Shown: positions 19,053-29,131, numbered from the stretch's first letter. The stretch is 64,000 nt of DNA from an uncultured Ectothiorhodospiraceae bacterium (GCA_947260005.1 CAMYOL010000068.1:17207-81206), one strand, 5' to 3'. Notes: generated from the sequence alone by a model not told the origin. Translations and numbers: made by a program.

Positions 19053-21677
19053 GTGAAACCCGTCATAAAAAAATTATTCCTTTATGGAACAAGCACTTTC
19101 GTCGTATTAGGCCTGCTTGCCGTCCTCACCGTGTATGGTTTATTCCTCTATTTAAACCCGAAATTACCCGATATCGATACGCTCAAAGATGTCCGTTTGC
19201 AGGTGCCATTAAGAGTTTATACCCAGGATAAAGAGCTTATTAATGAATTTGGCCAGATGAAACGCTCGCCAATGAAATACGAAGAATTCCCGCAACAGCT
19301 TATAAATGCGGTACTGGCGGCGGAAGATGATCGCTTCTTTGAACACCCTGGAGTGGACTATAAAGGTATATTACGCGCTGCACTTGAGCTGGTAATGAGC
19401 GGGGGTGAAAAACGTTCAGGCGGCAGCACCATCACCATGCAGGTGGCACGAAACTTTTTCCTAAGTCGCGAAAAAACCTATCTGCGTAAAATGAATGAAA
19501 TCTTCCTGGCCCTGAAGATCGAAAAAGAACTCAGCAAAGAAGACATCCTGGCCCTGTATTTAAATAAAATATTTCTTGGTAATCGCGCCTATGGTTTTGC
19601 GGCGGCCTCACAAGTTTATTATGGGAAACCACTGGCTGAATTAAGTCTGGCCCAAACTGCGATGTTAGCCGGTTTACCGAAAGCCCCTTCACGTTACAAC
19701 CCGGTTGCCGATCCGGAACGCGCTACCGAACGACGCAATAACTATGTTTTAAAACGTATGTTCGATCTCGAATACGTTACAGAAAACGAATACATGCTCG
19801 CACGAGGTGAAGAAGACGAAGCTGATTTACATGGCCAGGCGATTGAAGTCGACGCAATGTACATCGCAGAGATGGTCCGCAGTGAAATGCTGGAACGCTA
19901 TGGCAAAGAAGCCTTATCGGGTGGCTTTAAAGTTTATACAACCATCCAGAAAGACAAACAGGACGCCGCCAACTCAGCACTGCAAACCGCATTGCTGGAA
20001 TATGATCGCCGCCATGGCTACCGCGGTCATTTACAGCACATCGATCTTGATAAAGAAGTAGAACTGGAAGACCTGGACTACTGGCAACAGGCCTTGAGTG
20101 AGATCGACAGCATCGGAAATCTGGAAGCGGCCATTGTGTTTGCTATCGACAAAGATAAGAATGAAGAAACCGAACAGCAACAAACCGCCTACGCTTATAC
20201 ACAAAGCGGCCGGGTGGCCTACCTACCCTGGGATCATGTTAACTGGGCACGTCGTTATATTGATGATAACCACCTGGGTCCTGAGCTTAAAAAAATCTCT
20301 GACATTCTTAAAGTTGGCGACGTCATTTATGTTGCCCCAGGTAAAACGGAAGCTTGCTCATGGCTGGCTCAGGTCCCGAAAGTCTCAGGCGCCTTGATCT
20401 CTATTAATCCGGTGGATGGTTCCATTGACTCATTAGTGGGTGGCTTCGATTTCAATTTAAGTAAATTTAATCGTGTGACTCAGGCCAAACGTCAACCCGG
20501 CTCAAGTTTTAAGCCTTTTATTTATTCCGCAGCGATCGACAAAGGTTTTACCCCTGCCAGTATTATTAACGACGCACCGGTCGTGTTTGATGCCCCCGGG
20601 CTGGAAGATACCTGGCGCCCGGAAAATTACACCGGAAAAATCTACGGCGAAACCCGGCTGCGCAAAGCGCTGATCAAATCGCGTAACCTCGTTTCGATTC
20701 GATTGTTGCGTGATATCGGTATTGGTTATGCGGTAAGGTATGCACGCCAGTTCGGTTTTGAAAATGCCAAGCTACCACGCGATCTATCTCTGGCATTAGG
20801 CAGTGGTACATTAACACCACTGGAATTAGCCACCGGTTATTCTGTCTTTGCCAATGGCGGCTACCGAGTGACGCCTTATCTAATCGATTATATTGAAGGC
20901 CCTGATGGCAAGATTATTTATTTGACGGATGTAGCCAAAGTTTGCGCCAAGTGTAGCGATGAACTCGAAGCAAAAGCCGAGGCTGAAAAAGAGAAAGCAG
21001 AAGCCGCCGCGCATTCAGAACAAAACACTAGCGAACCTGAAGCACAGGTCTTTGAAGACACGCCGGTCGTCCCAGTACAACAAGACACCTTACAGGCATT
21101 TCTGGTTGCGGGTGATGAACAATTTACGCTTGAAGATACCATTCAGCGGGAACTTGAGTTCCAGGAAGGCCCTGTTGCACTCAAACCGGCACCTAGAGTC
21201 TTAAGCCCGCAAACCTCCTTTTTTATAAACAGCATGATGCGTGACGTTATCAGACGTGGTACAGGTGTTCGGGCCAGGGTCATAGGCCGTAATGATTTAG
21301 CCGGCAAAACCGGAACCACTAATGATCAACGCGACGCATGGTTCTCTGGCTTTAATGCGAATACGGTGACCATTGCCTGGGTAGGGTTTGATAATCCTAA
21401 ACCACTCGGCAATCGTGAAACTGGTGCAGTTGCTGCTCTCCCTATGTGGATTCATTACATGCGCAATGTCTTAAAAAACAAACCAGAGATTCCACTTGTA
21501 CAACCCCCTCATATTGTTTCTGTGCGCATTAATTCGAAATCAGGTCAACTAACTACCGCCACGGATCCTGACGCTATTTTTGAGTACTTATTAGAAGATC
21601 AAATTGCCAACGATGATCTGAATAATCCTTCAAATAATATTGACCCAAGTACTGACATCACAAGAGATATCTTCTAA
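19053..21677 (+). CDS. mrcA: penicillin-binding protein 1A (bifunctional transglycosylase/transpeptidase)
   Basis: An 874-residue class A PBP that polymerises and cross-links peptidoglycan. A membrane anchor (about 8-33) is followed by the GT51 domain with catalytic Glu91 in AAEDDRFFEHPG and GGSTITMQVARNFFL. An OB-like insert precedes the transpeptidase, whose active site is Ser484-x-x-Lys487 (GSSFKPF), with SRN in KSRNLVS and KTGTT at Lys752. A 90-residue Ala/Glu-rich insert near 635-720 interrupts the transpeptidase region, as in other proteobacterial PBP1A. Translation starts at GTG 19053. Divergent from pilM, a common gammaproteobacterial neighbourhood. Confidence 0.96.
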   Translation: MKPVIKKLFLYGTSTFVVLGLLAVLTVYGLFLYLNPKLPDIDTLKDVRLQVPLRVYTQDKELINEFGQMKRSPMKYEEFPQQLINAVLAAEDDRFFEHPGVDYKGILRAALELVMSGGEKRSGGSTITMQVARNFFLSREKTYLRKMNEIFLALKIEKELSKEDILALYLNKIFLGNRAYGFAAASQVYYGKPLAELSLAQTAMLAGLPKAPSRYNPVADPERATERRNNYVLKRMFDLEYVTENEYMLARGEEDEADLHGQAIEVDAMYIAEMVRSEMLERYGKEALSGGFKVYTTIQKDKQDAANSALQTALLEYDRRHGYRGHLQHIDLDKEVELEDLDYWQQALSEIDSIGNLEAAIVFAIDKDKNEETEQQQTAYAYTQSGRVAYLPWDHVNWARRYIDDNHLGPELKKISDILKVGDVIYVAPGKTEACSWLAQVPKVSGALISINPVDGSIDSLVGGFDFNLSKFNRVTQAKRQPGSSFKPFIYSAAIDKGFTPASIINDAPVVFDAPGLEDTWRPENYTGKIYGETRLRKALIKSRNLVSIRLLRDIGIGYAVRYARQFGFENAKLPRDLSLALGSGTLTPLELATGYSVFANGGYRVTPYLIDYIEGPDGKIIYLTDVAKVCAKCSDELEAKAEAEKEKAEAAAHSEQNTSEPEAQVFEDTPVVPVQQDTLQAFLVAGDEQFTLEDTIQRELEFQEGPVALKPAPRVLSPQTSFFINSMMRDVIRRGTGVRARVIGRNDLAGKTGTTNDQRDAWFSGFNANTVTIAWVGFDNPKPLGNRETGAVAALPMWIHYMRNVLKNKPEIPLVQPPHIVSVRINSKSGQLTTATDPDAIFEYLLEDQIANDDLNNPSNNIDPSTDITRDIF

Positions 21678-21685
21678 ACAAATTC

Positions 21686-22294
21686 ATGTCACGCAACAAA
21701 AACGAACAACAAATGCGACAAAGACTTGCCCAGGAAGCGGCGCGAGTGTTGATTGAATCGGGTAGCCGCGACTTTGCCATGGCCAAACGCAAGGCAGCTG
21801 AACATTTAGATGCGCACGATACCCGCAACCTGCCGACCAATATTGAAATTGAACAAGCACTGGCAGAATATCAGCGTTTGTTTCGATCTGAAGACCAGCC
21901 ACAAACCTTAAAAAAACTTCGTGAGATTGCCTATGATGCCATGCAATTTTTTTCAAACTTTAAACCGCGTTTAGTTGGGCCGGTATTGACCGGAACGGCT
22001 GATACCAATACCGCGGTTAACTTGCATGTTTACAGTAATACCTACGAAGAAGTCAGCCTGCTGCTGTTAAACAACAACATTCCGTTTGAAAACCAGGACA
22101 AGCGCCTGCGTATCGGCCAGGACAACTACGTCTATTACCCGTGCATTGTTTTTTTTGCCGAACAACAAAAGATCGAAGTGGTGGTATTTTCAAATAAACA
22201 ACACGGAATAAAACCGCTTAGCACAGTCGACGGTAAACCCATGCAACGCGCAGACCTGGCTGATCTTGAAATATTACTTAATGAAGAAAATTAA
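21686..22294 (+). CDS. conserved protein of unknown function
   Basis: A 202-residue soluble protein starting 8 bases after ponA. The N-terminal half is helical and charged (RQRLAQEAARVLIESGSRDF, KRKAAEHLDAHDTRNLP); the C-terminal half has alternating strands (RLVGPVLTGTADTNTAVNLH, NYVYYPCIVFF). The GPVLTGTAD...VNLHVY stretch faintly resembles the substrate-binding strand of minimal nucleotidyltransferases, but no complete GS-x10-DxD signature is visible, so no function is assigned. Its last codons run into the 53-bp inverted repeat. Probably co-transcribed with ponA. Confidence 0.75.
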   Translation: MSRNKNEQQMRQRLAQEAARVLIESGSRDFAMAKRKAAEHLDAHDTRNLPTNIEIEQALAEYQRLFRSEDQPQTLKKLREIAYDAMQFFSNFKPRLVGPVLTGTADTNTAVNLHVYSNTYEEVSLLLLNNNIPFENQDKRLRIGQDNYVYYPCIVFFAEQQKIEVVVFSNKQHGIKPLSTVDGKPMQRADLADLEILLNEEN

Positions 22295-22414
22295 TAGGGG
22301 TCAGAGACGGAAAAAAAATTAGGGTCAGAGACGTATTTTTGGCTAGTAAATTATAATAATTCAAAAATACGTCTCTGACCCTAATTTTTTTTCCGTCTCT
22401 GACCCCTATTAATT
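22289..22414. repeat. 53-bp perfect inverted repeat built from GGGTCAGAGACG units
   Basis: Arms 22289-22341 and 22362-22414 are exact reverse complements with a 20-base AT-rich loop. Each arm holds two tandem variants of the unit (A)GGGTCAGAGACG, separated by an A8 run, so the element has four copies. It lies between convergent genes and overlaps the last codons of the gene on its left; it could act as a bidirectional terminator. The unit resembles REP-like extragenic repeats mobilised by RAYT transposases, but no transposase gene is in the window. Confidence 0.9.
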
Positions 22415-22420
22415 TTAGTT

Positions 22421-23707
22421 TTAGCTAGCAATCGGCGGGTAATGTTTTGGATAGGGCGCTCGTGCCACTCCAGAATCAACAGCGGCTTTTGCCACTGCGG
22501 TCGCCACATAATCTTTTAAACGTGGATCGAATGGAGTAGGGATGATGTATTCCGGGCCAAAATACAATGAGCCTTGTTGTTTGCGATAAGCACTAAACAC
22601 CTGTTGTGGTACCGGAGCATGGGCAAGACTGGCTAAGGCATGAACGGCCGCAACTTCCATTGCCGTATTGATCGCTGAAGCCCGCACATCAAGTGCACCT
22701 CGAAAAATAAATGGAAAACCCAGTACATTATTTACCTGGTTAGGATAATCACTTCGGCCCGTTGCCATGATTAAGTCGTCTCGCAATGCAAAAGCATGAT
22801 CGGGGGAAATCTCAGGATCAGGATTCGACAAAGCAAACACCACCGGCTTGTCGGCCATCGATTGTACCATTCGTGAACTAACCAGGTTGGGGCCTGATAC
22901 ACCGATCAAGACATCAGCACCTTCCAACGCCTCTTCCAACGTTTCTTCAGTGAAATCACCAGCGAATTCCTGTTTATGCTCGTTCAAATTATCACGACGT
23001 GTGTGTATCACACCGGTGCGATCCACCATGCGAACCTGCTCATTAGCAAGACCAAGCCGCATCAGCAACCGCATCGAGGCCATTGCCGCCGCGCCAGCGC
23101 CCAGGCAAACAATTTTGACGTCTTCAAGTGATTTACCATGTAATTCAAGGGCGTTCATTAGTGCCGCCGCAATAATAATAGCCGTACCATGCTGATCATC
23201 GTGGAATACTGGGATATCTAGACGCTCCTTTAGTGCCTGTTCAATATAAAAACAGTGCGGTGACGCAATATCTTCCAAGTTAATACCGCCAAATCCACTT
23301 GCCACATTCACAACCGTATCAACAAAGGCCTCAGGTGAATCAGCAGTGACTTCGAGATCGATAACATCGATATCGGCAAAACGCTTGAATAATACGCCTT
23401 TTCCTTCCATCACAGGTTTGCCCGCCAATGCACCAACATTGCCTAAACCAAGCACGGCAGTACCGTCAGTTATAACGGCAACTGTGTTGCCTTTTGCTGT
23501 GTAGGTATAGGCTTCCATTGGATCAGCCGCAATCGCTCGTACCGGTTCGGCTACTCCGGGTGTGTAGGCAAGGCTCAGCTCTTCCTGGGTTTCACAGGGT
23601 TTGGTGAGCGCAGTCCCGACTTTCCCGGGAATCGGTTTGGCGTGATACTCCAACGCCGCCTGTGTAAAATCATCCGTATTATCGTTTTGGTTATTTTTAT
23701 CAGTCAT
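22421..23707 (-). CDS. NAD(P)-dependent malic enzyme (short form)
   Basis: A 428-residue enzyme that decarboxylates malate to pyruvate. The N-terminal YTPGVAEPVRAIAADP, the metal/substrate block VAVITDGTAVLGLGNVG, IDVIDLEV and the Rossmann segment VKIVCLGAGAAAMASMRLL are all present. It lacks the C-terminal phosphotransacetylase-like domain of MaeB, so it is the compact form. Cofactor choice cannot be told by eye. It starts 4 bases after the nuclease gene. Confidence 0.95.
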   Translation of the reverse strand: MTDKNNQNDNTDDFTQAALEYHAKPIPGKVGTALTKPCETQEELSLAYTPGVAEPVRAIAADPMEAYTYTAKGNTVAVITDGTAVLGLGNVGALAGKPVMEGKGVLFKRFADIDVIDLEVTADSPEAFVDTVVNVASGFGGINLEDIASPHCFYIEQALKERLDIPVFHDDQHGTAIIIAAALMNALELHGKSLEDVKIVCLGAGAAAMASMRLLMRLGLANEQVRMVDRTGVIHTRRDNLNEHKQEFAGDFTEETLEEALEGADVLIGVSGPNLVSSRMVQSMADKPVVFALSNPDPEISPDHAFALRDDLIMATGRSDYPNQVNNVLGFPFIFRGALDVRASAINTAMEVAAVHALASLAHAPVPQQVFSAYRKQQGSLYFGPEYIIPTPFDPRLKDYVATAVAKAAVDSGVARAPYPKHYPPIAS

Positions 23708-23711
23708 CTCG

Positions 23712-24500
23712 TTATTCCAGAATTTCCATCATGGCCGGATGCCCAACGGTCATCCGCAGCTTGCCATAATAGTAGGAGGCCCAACCTCTTACTCGTATGC
23801 GTTTTCCTATCAGTGATTCTATCGGCTGATTTTCAAAGTACTTCAAATTGTGTCGTTGCAGTTTGACTGAAAATAATGGTGCCAAATCGAGCCACAACGA
23901 TTTTTTAGCCTGACCAATCCGATCTACACCCCCTTCAACCAACTGAAAACCGGTCATTTTCCGATCCAGATCCGTAGCTTGTCTGGGTTGGTAATGAGGC
24001 TGCGCCCAAACACCTCTTTTTTCGTTCGAGGCCTGCCTGTCTTGTTTGAAATAACAATCATACTTCCAGTCATTTGGTGGCACCAGGATCGCAAACCCAT
24101 GCCCGGCCCGAATCAATTCAGCGGCCACATTCTTTCCCTGATCCGTAAAAACATGTGCTAAATAACGATTGTATCGATCACGACGATCCTTACCGTATTT
24201 TAAATAGACTAGCTTGCTGGCTTGAAACAACTGATTGAGGGCCTGGGATGCTTCTTCCGCGAGAGGCTGCGAGGGCCGTTCTTTATAGGCCATTTCGGGC
24301 GTGTTAACGGCGATAATCCGAACCTTACGTCCATCGGTTAAGCGGATAGTATCGCCATCGTAGACCTTATCCAGGCGCGCGGTTTCATCATATGTCGTGG
24401 CCTCACAAGCCGCCAGTAACGGGTTAGATAAAAGACCTGCAAACAAAAAGGCGCCTATATAAGGCGCCTTTTTGAGAAGGTCAAAACTGATATGGAGCAA
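23712..24500 (-). CDS. exported thermonuclease-family (SNase-like) protein
   Basis: A 262-residue protein with a staphylococcal-nuclease fold: YDGDTIRLTDGRKVRIIAVN near residue 47, then GKDRRDRYNRYLAHVF with the conserved arginines, then a C-terminal OB-like extension ending in RIRVRGWASYYYGKLRM. The only usable in-frame start upstream of the signal sequence is TTG at 24500, directly after the rpmE stop. The N-terminus (LLKKAPYIGAFLFAGLLSN, then PLLAAC) looks like a signal peptide with a possible lipobox. This stretch is encoded by the rpmE terminator palindrome (24444-24474). It likely cleaves nucleic acid or binds it in the periplasm; activity is not proven. Confidence 0.82.
   Translation of the reverse strand: MLHISFDLLKKAPYIGAFLFAGLLSNPLLAACEATTYDETARLDKVYDGDTIRLTDGRKVRIIAVNTPEMAYKERPSQPLAEEASQALNQLFQASKLVYLKYGKDRRDRYNRYLAHVFTDQGKNVAAELIRAGHGFAILVPPNDWKYDCYFKQDRQASNEKRGVWAQPHYQPRQATDLDRKMTGFQLVEGGVDRIGQAKKSLWLDLAPLFSVKLQRHNLKYFENQPIESLIGKRIRVRGWASYYYGKLRMTVGHPAMMEILE
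24444..24474 (-). terminator. rpmE terminator lying inside the nuclease signal-peptide code
   Basis: A 13-bp perfect stem (CAAAAAGGCGCCT / AGGCGCCTTTTTG) with a 5-base loop starts 26 bases after the rpmE stop and ends in T5G on the minus strand. The same bases encode the KKAPYIGAFL part of the nuclease signal peptide. Confidence 0.8.
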
Positions 24501-24704
24501 TTACTTCATACCGTATTTCTGACGGAATTTATCAACTCGGCCAGCAGTATCTACGATCTTCTGCTTACCAGTGAAAAATGGATGACACTGTGAACATACT
24601 TCAATGCTCAATGCCTTGCCCGCGGTAGAACGGGTCTCAAAACTGTTGCCACAACTACACGTCACGGTGACGGCGTCATAGTTTGGGTGAATATCTGCTT
24701 TCAT
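24501..24704 (-). CDS. rpmE: 50S ribosomal protein L31 (zinc-binding type)
   Basis: A 67-residue ribosomal protein. The start is ATG at 24704, preceded by GAGGAAAAACC; a longer reading back to 24821 has no support. Cys pairs in TCSCGN and VCSQCHPF form the zinc site of the C+ L31 type, so the protein may also act as a zinc store. The stop is adjacent to the TTG start of the nuclease gene. Confidence 0.97.
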   Translation of the reverse strand: MKADIHPNYDAVTVTCSCGNSFETRSTAGKALSIEVCSQCHPFFTGKQKIVDTAGRVDKFRQKYGMK

Positions 24705-24922
24705 GGTTTTTCCTCGCTGCCTTTGCACCGCCACCCGAACACTATTGTCTGGCACGGCACTGCCTATAAAGGCGGCAGAGTCTACTGAATAAAGGGACTG
24801 GATCGCAAGCCAAATCGGCACTTTTTACGATATATGGGCGTTAAATGTTCCCTTATAGGGGATTGTCGCATTTATACGACTATCTCAATGGAGTCTGACC
24901 CCATCGAGAGCCTTTTAGGGTA

Positions 24923-25285
24923 TTAAGCCTCAACCAGCTGTGGACGAAATGCTATGACCTGAGCAGACTCAAGCGGGGCGTGGGTTCGTCTTGGTGTGCT
25001 GTCTTTAGCGTAAAGCTCCTCGTAATGATCTTTAAGGTTATAAAATGCATCCCACATCATTTTTGATATGGCAATCGTCGCGGCCATCGGCGAAGCTGCT
25101 CGTTCACGCGCCATATCAATGCGCCACTGAAGACGACGTAGTTGCATCTGCCGTTCGGCTGGAGCCGATTCAATCACTTCATCAATGGCTTCCATACGCA
25201 TTGACTCGAATTGCCTCGGGTCATCTTTCGCCATGTTCATCCAAATATCAAAATCCATCGGGTCCTGATCGGTTACCTGAGTCAT
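24923..25285 (-). CDS. DUF3135-family protein
   Basis: A 120-residue soluble helical protein beginning MTQVTDQDPMDFDIWMNMA at 25285, where GGGGAGAGG precedes the ATG; an upstream extension to 25381 is not credible. The FDIWMNMAKDDPRQFESMR and LQWRIDMARERA blocks are as I recall the DUF3135 family of gammaproteobacteria. No function is known. It stands alone between rpmE and rho. Confidence 0.75.
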   Translation of the reverse strand: MTQVTDQDPMDFDIWMNMAKDDPRQFESMRMEAIDEVIESAPAERQMQLRRLQWRIDMARERAASPMAATIAISKMMWDAFYNLKDHYEELYAKDSTPRRTHAPLESAQVIAFRPQLVEA

Positions 25286-25727
25286 ATACCTCTCCCCATT
25301 AAACATTATACTGGCCTGCAAATCTGACCGCTCCTGTAACGAAGCTTTTGGCCACTTTTGCCGACTACAACATAGCGCCAATATTTGGTTAGGTCATGAC
25401 GCTATGGTTAGATCTTCGCCTTTTTGTGGGGGATTGTCAAAAAACGTACAATTAGAGAGGTTTATGAAGTCTGTGCTAACTAACGGACGTAACATATTAA
25501 AATAATTAACTATTTGTTAATAACCTAAATCGTTAACAAAAGTTAACAAATCAATAAAATACGAAATCGTTCACATTTCAGTTATTTTTAAGGATTAGCT
25601 TGTACCCAGAATAGCTATTTTGGCTGCCGGCTATCTGGCATAAAATCAAAAGGCTGAAGACATCACGGTCATTCAGCCACTGGTTTAGATCAGATAGATT
25701 TTATTATCTAGCGTTTCTTACCGCTGC
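25286..25727. other. rho-DUF3135 intergenic region with GTTAAC-type sites
   Basis: No ORF with a credible start was found. The region holds the rho terminator, an ATTAAC-N5-GTTAAT palindrome (25505-25521) and two direct GTTAACAAA copies (25532-25540 and 25542-25550), in a very AT-rich stretch that probably includes the DUF3135 promoter. Confidence 0.5.
25652..25678 (-). terminator. rho gene terminator
   Basis: The 7-bp stem GGCTGAA / TTCAGCC with a 13-base loop lies about 50 bases past the rho stop and is followed on the minus strand by TTTTGATTTT. Confidence 0.6.
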
Positions 25728-26984
25728 CTATCGTTTCATAGAGTCAAAGAATTCATTATTTGTCTTAGATACTTTCATCTTATCGATCAAAAATTCCATC
25801 GCGGCCAGCTCGTCCATATCATGCACGACCTTGCGAATAATCCACATCTTTTGCAGCTCATCCGATTTAGTCAGCAGCTCCTCACGACGCGTACCAGAAC
25901 GATTGATGTTAATCGCAGGATAGATACGTTTTTCGGCGATACGGCGATCCAGGTGGATTTCAAGGTTACCGGTGCCTTTGAATTCCTCGTAGATCACGTC
26001 ATCCATTCTTGAACCCGTATCAATCAGTGCCGTGGCCAGGATCGTCAATGAGCCGCCTTCTTCAATGTTTCGTGCCGCCCCAAAGAATCGCTTCGGACGA
26101 TGCAGGGCATTCGCATCAACACCACCGGTGAGTACCTTACCGGACGATGGAATCACGGTGTTATAAGCACGCGCTAAACGGGTAATCGAATCCAGCAAGA
26201 TAACGACATCCTTCTTATGCTCAACCAGGCGCTTGGCCTTTTCAATGACCATTTCGGCAACCTGCACATGGCGACTAGCCGGTTCATCAAAGGTTGAGGA
26301 AATGACTTCGCCTCGCACTGAGCGTTCCATTTCTGTGACTTCCTCTGGACGTTCATCGATGAGCAGGACCATCATATGAACCTCTGGATTACGGTTAGCA
26401 ATCGAGGTCGCAATATTTTGCAGCATCATGGTCTTACCTGCTTTTGGCGGAGAGACAATCAAACCACGTGAACCTTTACCAACCGGGGCCGACAAATCAA
26501 TGACCCGTGCGGTCATATCTTCCGTACTGCCATTACCCATCTCAAGTGGCAGGCGCTCATTCGGATGCAGTGGGGTTAAATTTTCAAATAAGATTTTACC
26601 CTTGGCATTCTCAGGTGGCTCAAAGTTAATCTCACCAACTTTTAACAGCGCAAAATATCGTTCACCATCTTTGGGTGGGCGTATCTTGCCTGAGACCGTG
26701 TCGCCAGTACGCAGATTAAAACGGCGAATTTGTGAGGGCGACACATAGATGTCATCCGGGCCAGCAAGATATGAGCTATTTGCCGATCGCAGAAAGCCAA
26801 AGCCATCTTGCAAGATCTCGAGCACCCCATCGCCGTAAATATCTTCACCACTCTTGGCGTGCGCCTTGAGTATGGAAAAGATGATGTCCTGTTTGCGGGC
26901 CCGCGACATATTGTCAATGCCCATTGAATTTGCGATGTCATTTAGTTTAGTTACTGGCGTAACTTTTAGTTCTGAGAGGTTCAT
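25728..26984 (-). CDS. rho: transcription termination factor Rho
   Basis: A 418-residue RNA-dependent hexameric ATPase. The N-terminal helical domain ([14 protein letters not shown]), the cold-shock-like RNA site ([27 protein letters not shown]), Walker [11 protein letters not shown], Walker [17 protein letters not shown] and the R-loop region are intact, and length equals the E. coli protein. It follows trxA on the same strand, as in E. coli. No clear Shine-Dalgarno is present; the leader contains a poly-A run just before the ATG. Confidence 0.98.
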   Translation of the reverse strand: MNLSELKVTPVTKLNDIANSMGIDNMSRARKQDIIFSILKAHAKSGEDIYGDGVLEILQDGFGFLRSANSSYLAGPDDIYVSPSQIRRFNLRTGDTVSGKIRPPKDGERYFALLKVGEINFEPPENAKGKILFENLTPLHPNERLPLEMGNGSTEDMTARVIDLSAPVGKGSRGLIVSPPKAGKTMMLQNIATSIANRNPEVHMMVLLIDERPEEVTEMERSVRGEVISSTFDEPASRHVQVAEMVIEKAKRLVEHKKDVVILLDSITRLARAYNTVIPSSGKVLTGGVDANALHRPKRFFGAARNIEEGGSLTILATALIDTGSRMDDVIYEEFKGTGNLEIHLDRRIAEKRIYPAININRSGTRREELLTKSDELQKMWIIRKVVHDMDELAAMEFLIDKMKVSKTNNEFFDSMKR

Positions 26985-27288
26985 AGGTTTTTTTTTACTG
27001 TTAGGTTGTAGAAGTGATTTATGGATTGTGAATACAGCTCGACATACTGACGGCTATACGATTAATAAATTAACTTTAAGATTTACGATCTCTGAATGCT
27101 GATATAAATTCTGGGCTTTTGGTTTACAGTTCTGCCGGTAGGTAGTTTGTCACTTATCGGAAAACGAATGATTTAACTTTAATATTCTTTTAAGGAGGTG
27201 GAACGAATCGTGTCCACTTAAAATAAATCTAACACCAAATTTTGCCCACGTCCAGCCCTGGTTAGGGGCTTTTGTGAACATGGTCGGA
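26985..27288. other. trxA-rho intergenic leader
   Basis: About 300 bases that probably contain the rho promoter and leader; rho is autoregulated in other bacteria. I see no convincing terminator after trxA and no supported gene; a 43-codon frame at 27150-27281 lacks a ribosome site. Confidence 0.4.
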
Positions 27289-27615
27289 TTATAAGTTACT
27301 GTCAATAAAGGCCGTTAATTGCGATTTGGATACCGCGCCGACTTTGGTCGCCTCAACACCACCCGCCTTGAAAATCATCAAGGTTGGAATACCGCGTATA
27401 CCAAATTTAGGCGGCGTTGCTGGATTCTCATCAATATTTAATTTAGCGACTTTTAGTTTACCGTCATACTCACCGGCAATCTCATCCAGGATGGGGGCAA
27501 TCATTTTACAGGGCCCACACCAGTCAGCCCAATAATCCACGAGTACTGGACTATCCGATTGCAATACTTCTGCATCAAAACTGTCGTCTGTTACGTAAAC
27601 GATTTTCTCGCTCAA
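27289..27615 (-). CDS. trxA: thioredoxin 1
   Basis: A 108-residue thioredoxin with active site WCGPCK in [19 protein letters not shown] and the cis-proline in RGIPTLMIF. Translation starts at TTG 27615, with GGGAGA a few bases upstream. Divergent from rhlB and upstream of rho, the conserved gammaproteobacterial arrangement. Confidence 0.98.
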   Translation of the reverse strand: MSEKIVYVTDDSFDAEVLQSDSPVLVDYWADWCGPCKMIAPILDEIAGEYDGKLKVAKLNIDENPATPPKFGIRGIPTLMIFKAGGVEATKVGAVSKSQLTAFIDSNL

Positions 27616-27826
27616 GTTGATTCTCCCATCATGTAATAATAAATACGCCCGCTCTAAAGTAGTCAGGCCTATCCCCGAGCACTATTCCATAGCGCCGTTC
27701 AATGTCTCAAGAATAGTCGATATGGTGGCTTTTTGTAAAAACCAAGCCCCGATATGTGTATTTGAGCCTAACATGAGATGCATTTCAAGCCCACAGACAA
27801 CGCGGTATTCTGTTATGCTGTCGCCC

Positions 27827-29131
27827 ATGCAAGAAGACCACCTATCTGAAGTACAGTTCAAGCAACTCAATCTTCCCGAAAAACTGCTGCAAGGTATTGA
27901 AGCATCAGGCTTTTCTGCCTGCACGCCGATCCAGGCGGAGACCTTACCCCTGACCCTGCAGCAAAAGGATGTCGCCGGTCAGGCACAAACGGGAACGGGC
28001 AAAACCGCTGCTTTTTTAATCGCTTGTTTCGCCAAACTGATTAATGAACCGGCTAATGAACGACGTAAACCCAACCAGCCCAGGGCCTTCATATTGGCAC
28101 CAACGAGAGAGCTAGCTGTACAAATCCATAAAGATGCGGTTGCCTTAAATAAAACCATCGGTTTTGGCATCGCAGTGGCTTATGGTGGCGCCGGTTATGA
28201 ACAACAACGCAACGATATTCAACAGGGCGTCGACATCCTGATCGGCACACCTGGCCGTTTAATCGATTATTTCAAACAACATGTATTTGACCTACGAGCC
28301 TTGCAGGTGCTGGTTCTGGATGAGGCAGATCGGATGTTTGACCTTGGTTTTATTAAGGATATACGTTATCTACTCAGACGTATGCCAAAACCAGAGGACC
28401 GTCTCAGTATGCTGTTTTCAGCCACCCTGTCTCACCGGGTGCAGGAACTTGCCTATGAGCACATGAACAACCCTAAACACGTCTCTATCGAGCCTGAACA
28501 GATCACCGCAGAAAAGGTCGAGGAACTGGTCTTTTACCCAGCAAAAGAAGAAAAAATCCCACTGTTACTTGGATTGTTAAAAAATCATGATCCACATCGG
28601 GTGGTCATTTTTGTGAATACCAAACGCATGGCTGAAAAAATCATGGCGTATCTGAAGGGCAATGATCTGAGTGCCGCCGTCCTATCCGGTGATGTTCCCC
28701 AGAAGAAACGCCTTAGCCTGCTCAACGCCTTTACCTCGGGTGAAATCGACATCATGGTGGCGACTGATGTTGCCGCACGAGGCCTGCACATACCAGATGT
28801 CAGCCACGTCATTAATTTCGACCTGCCAAATGATGCCGAAGATTACGTCCATCGTATTGGCCGTACCGCCCGTGCTGGCTCCACTGGTGATGCCATCAGC
28901 TTCGCCTGTGATGAGTACGTATTTTCTTTACCCGAGATCGAAGAATACATTGGCCATAAGATACCGGTACAAAGCATTACCCAGGAAGATCTGATCACCC
29001 CCAAAGCCCCTATTTTTGAAGAGCGTAAAAAACGCCCTCACCATAACAAGCGCAAATCGGGTGGCGGTAACCGTTCAAATAACCGTAATAAAAGCCACAG
29101 CCACCACAACCGTTCTAATTCACCCAAATAG
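27827..29131 (+). CDS. rhlB: DEAD-box RNA helicase RhlB
   Basis: A 434-residue ATP-dependent RNA helicase. Motifs in order: [14 protein letters not shown] (Q), AQTGTGKT (I), PTRELAVQ (Ia), DEADRMFD (II), SATLSHR (III), and ARGLHIPDV and [10 protein letters not shown] (V, VI). The tail is basic and Arg/His/Asn-rich. The ATG at 27827 gives [14 protein letters not shown], matching the family; the frame is open much further upstream but that part is not conserved. RhlB naming rests on the trxA-rho neighbourhood. In E. coli it works in the RNA degradosome. Confidence 0.93.
   Translation: MQEDHLSEVQFKQLNLPEKLLQGIEASGFSACTPIQAETLPLTLQQKDVAGQAQTGTGKTAAFLIACFAKLINEPANERRKPNQPRAFILAPTRELAVQIHKDAVALNKTIGFGIAVAYGGAGYEQQRNDIQQGVDILIGTPGRLIDYFKQHVFDLRALQVLVLDEADRMFDLGFIKDIRYLLRRMPKPEDRLSMLFSATLSHRVQELAYEHMNNPKHVSIEPEQITAEKVEELVFYPAKEEKIPLLLGLLKNHDPHRVVIFVNTKRMAEKIMAYLKGNDLSAAVLSGDVPQKKRLSLLNAFTSGEIDIMVATDVAARGLHIPDVSHVINFDLPNDAEDYVHRIGRTARAGSTGDAISFACDEYVFSLPEIEEYIGHKIPVQSITQEDLITPKAPIFEERKKRPHHNKRKSGGGNRSNNRNKSHSHHNRSNSPK

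Noticed and set aside
27150..27281. A 43-codon frame on the minus strand between trxA and rho, considered as a rho leader peptide
   Set aside because: No ribosome site and no resemblance to known rhoL; probably chance.
27617..27826. Upstream extension of the rhlB frame
   Set aside because: The added residues do not resemble the family, and the region is the divergent trxA-rhlB promoter area.
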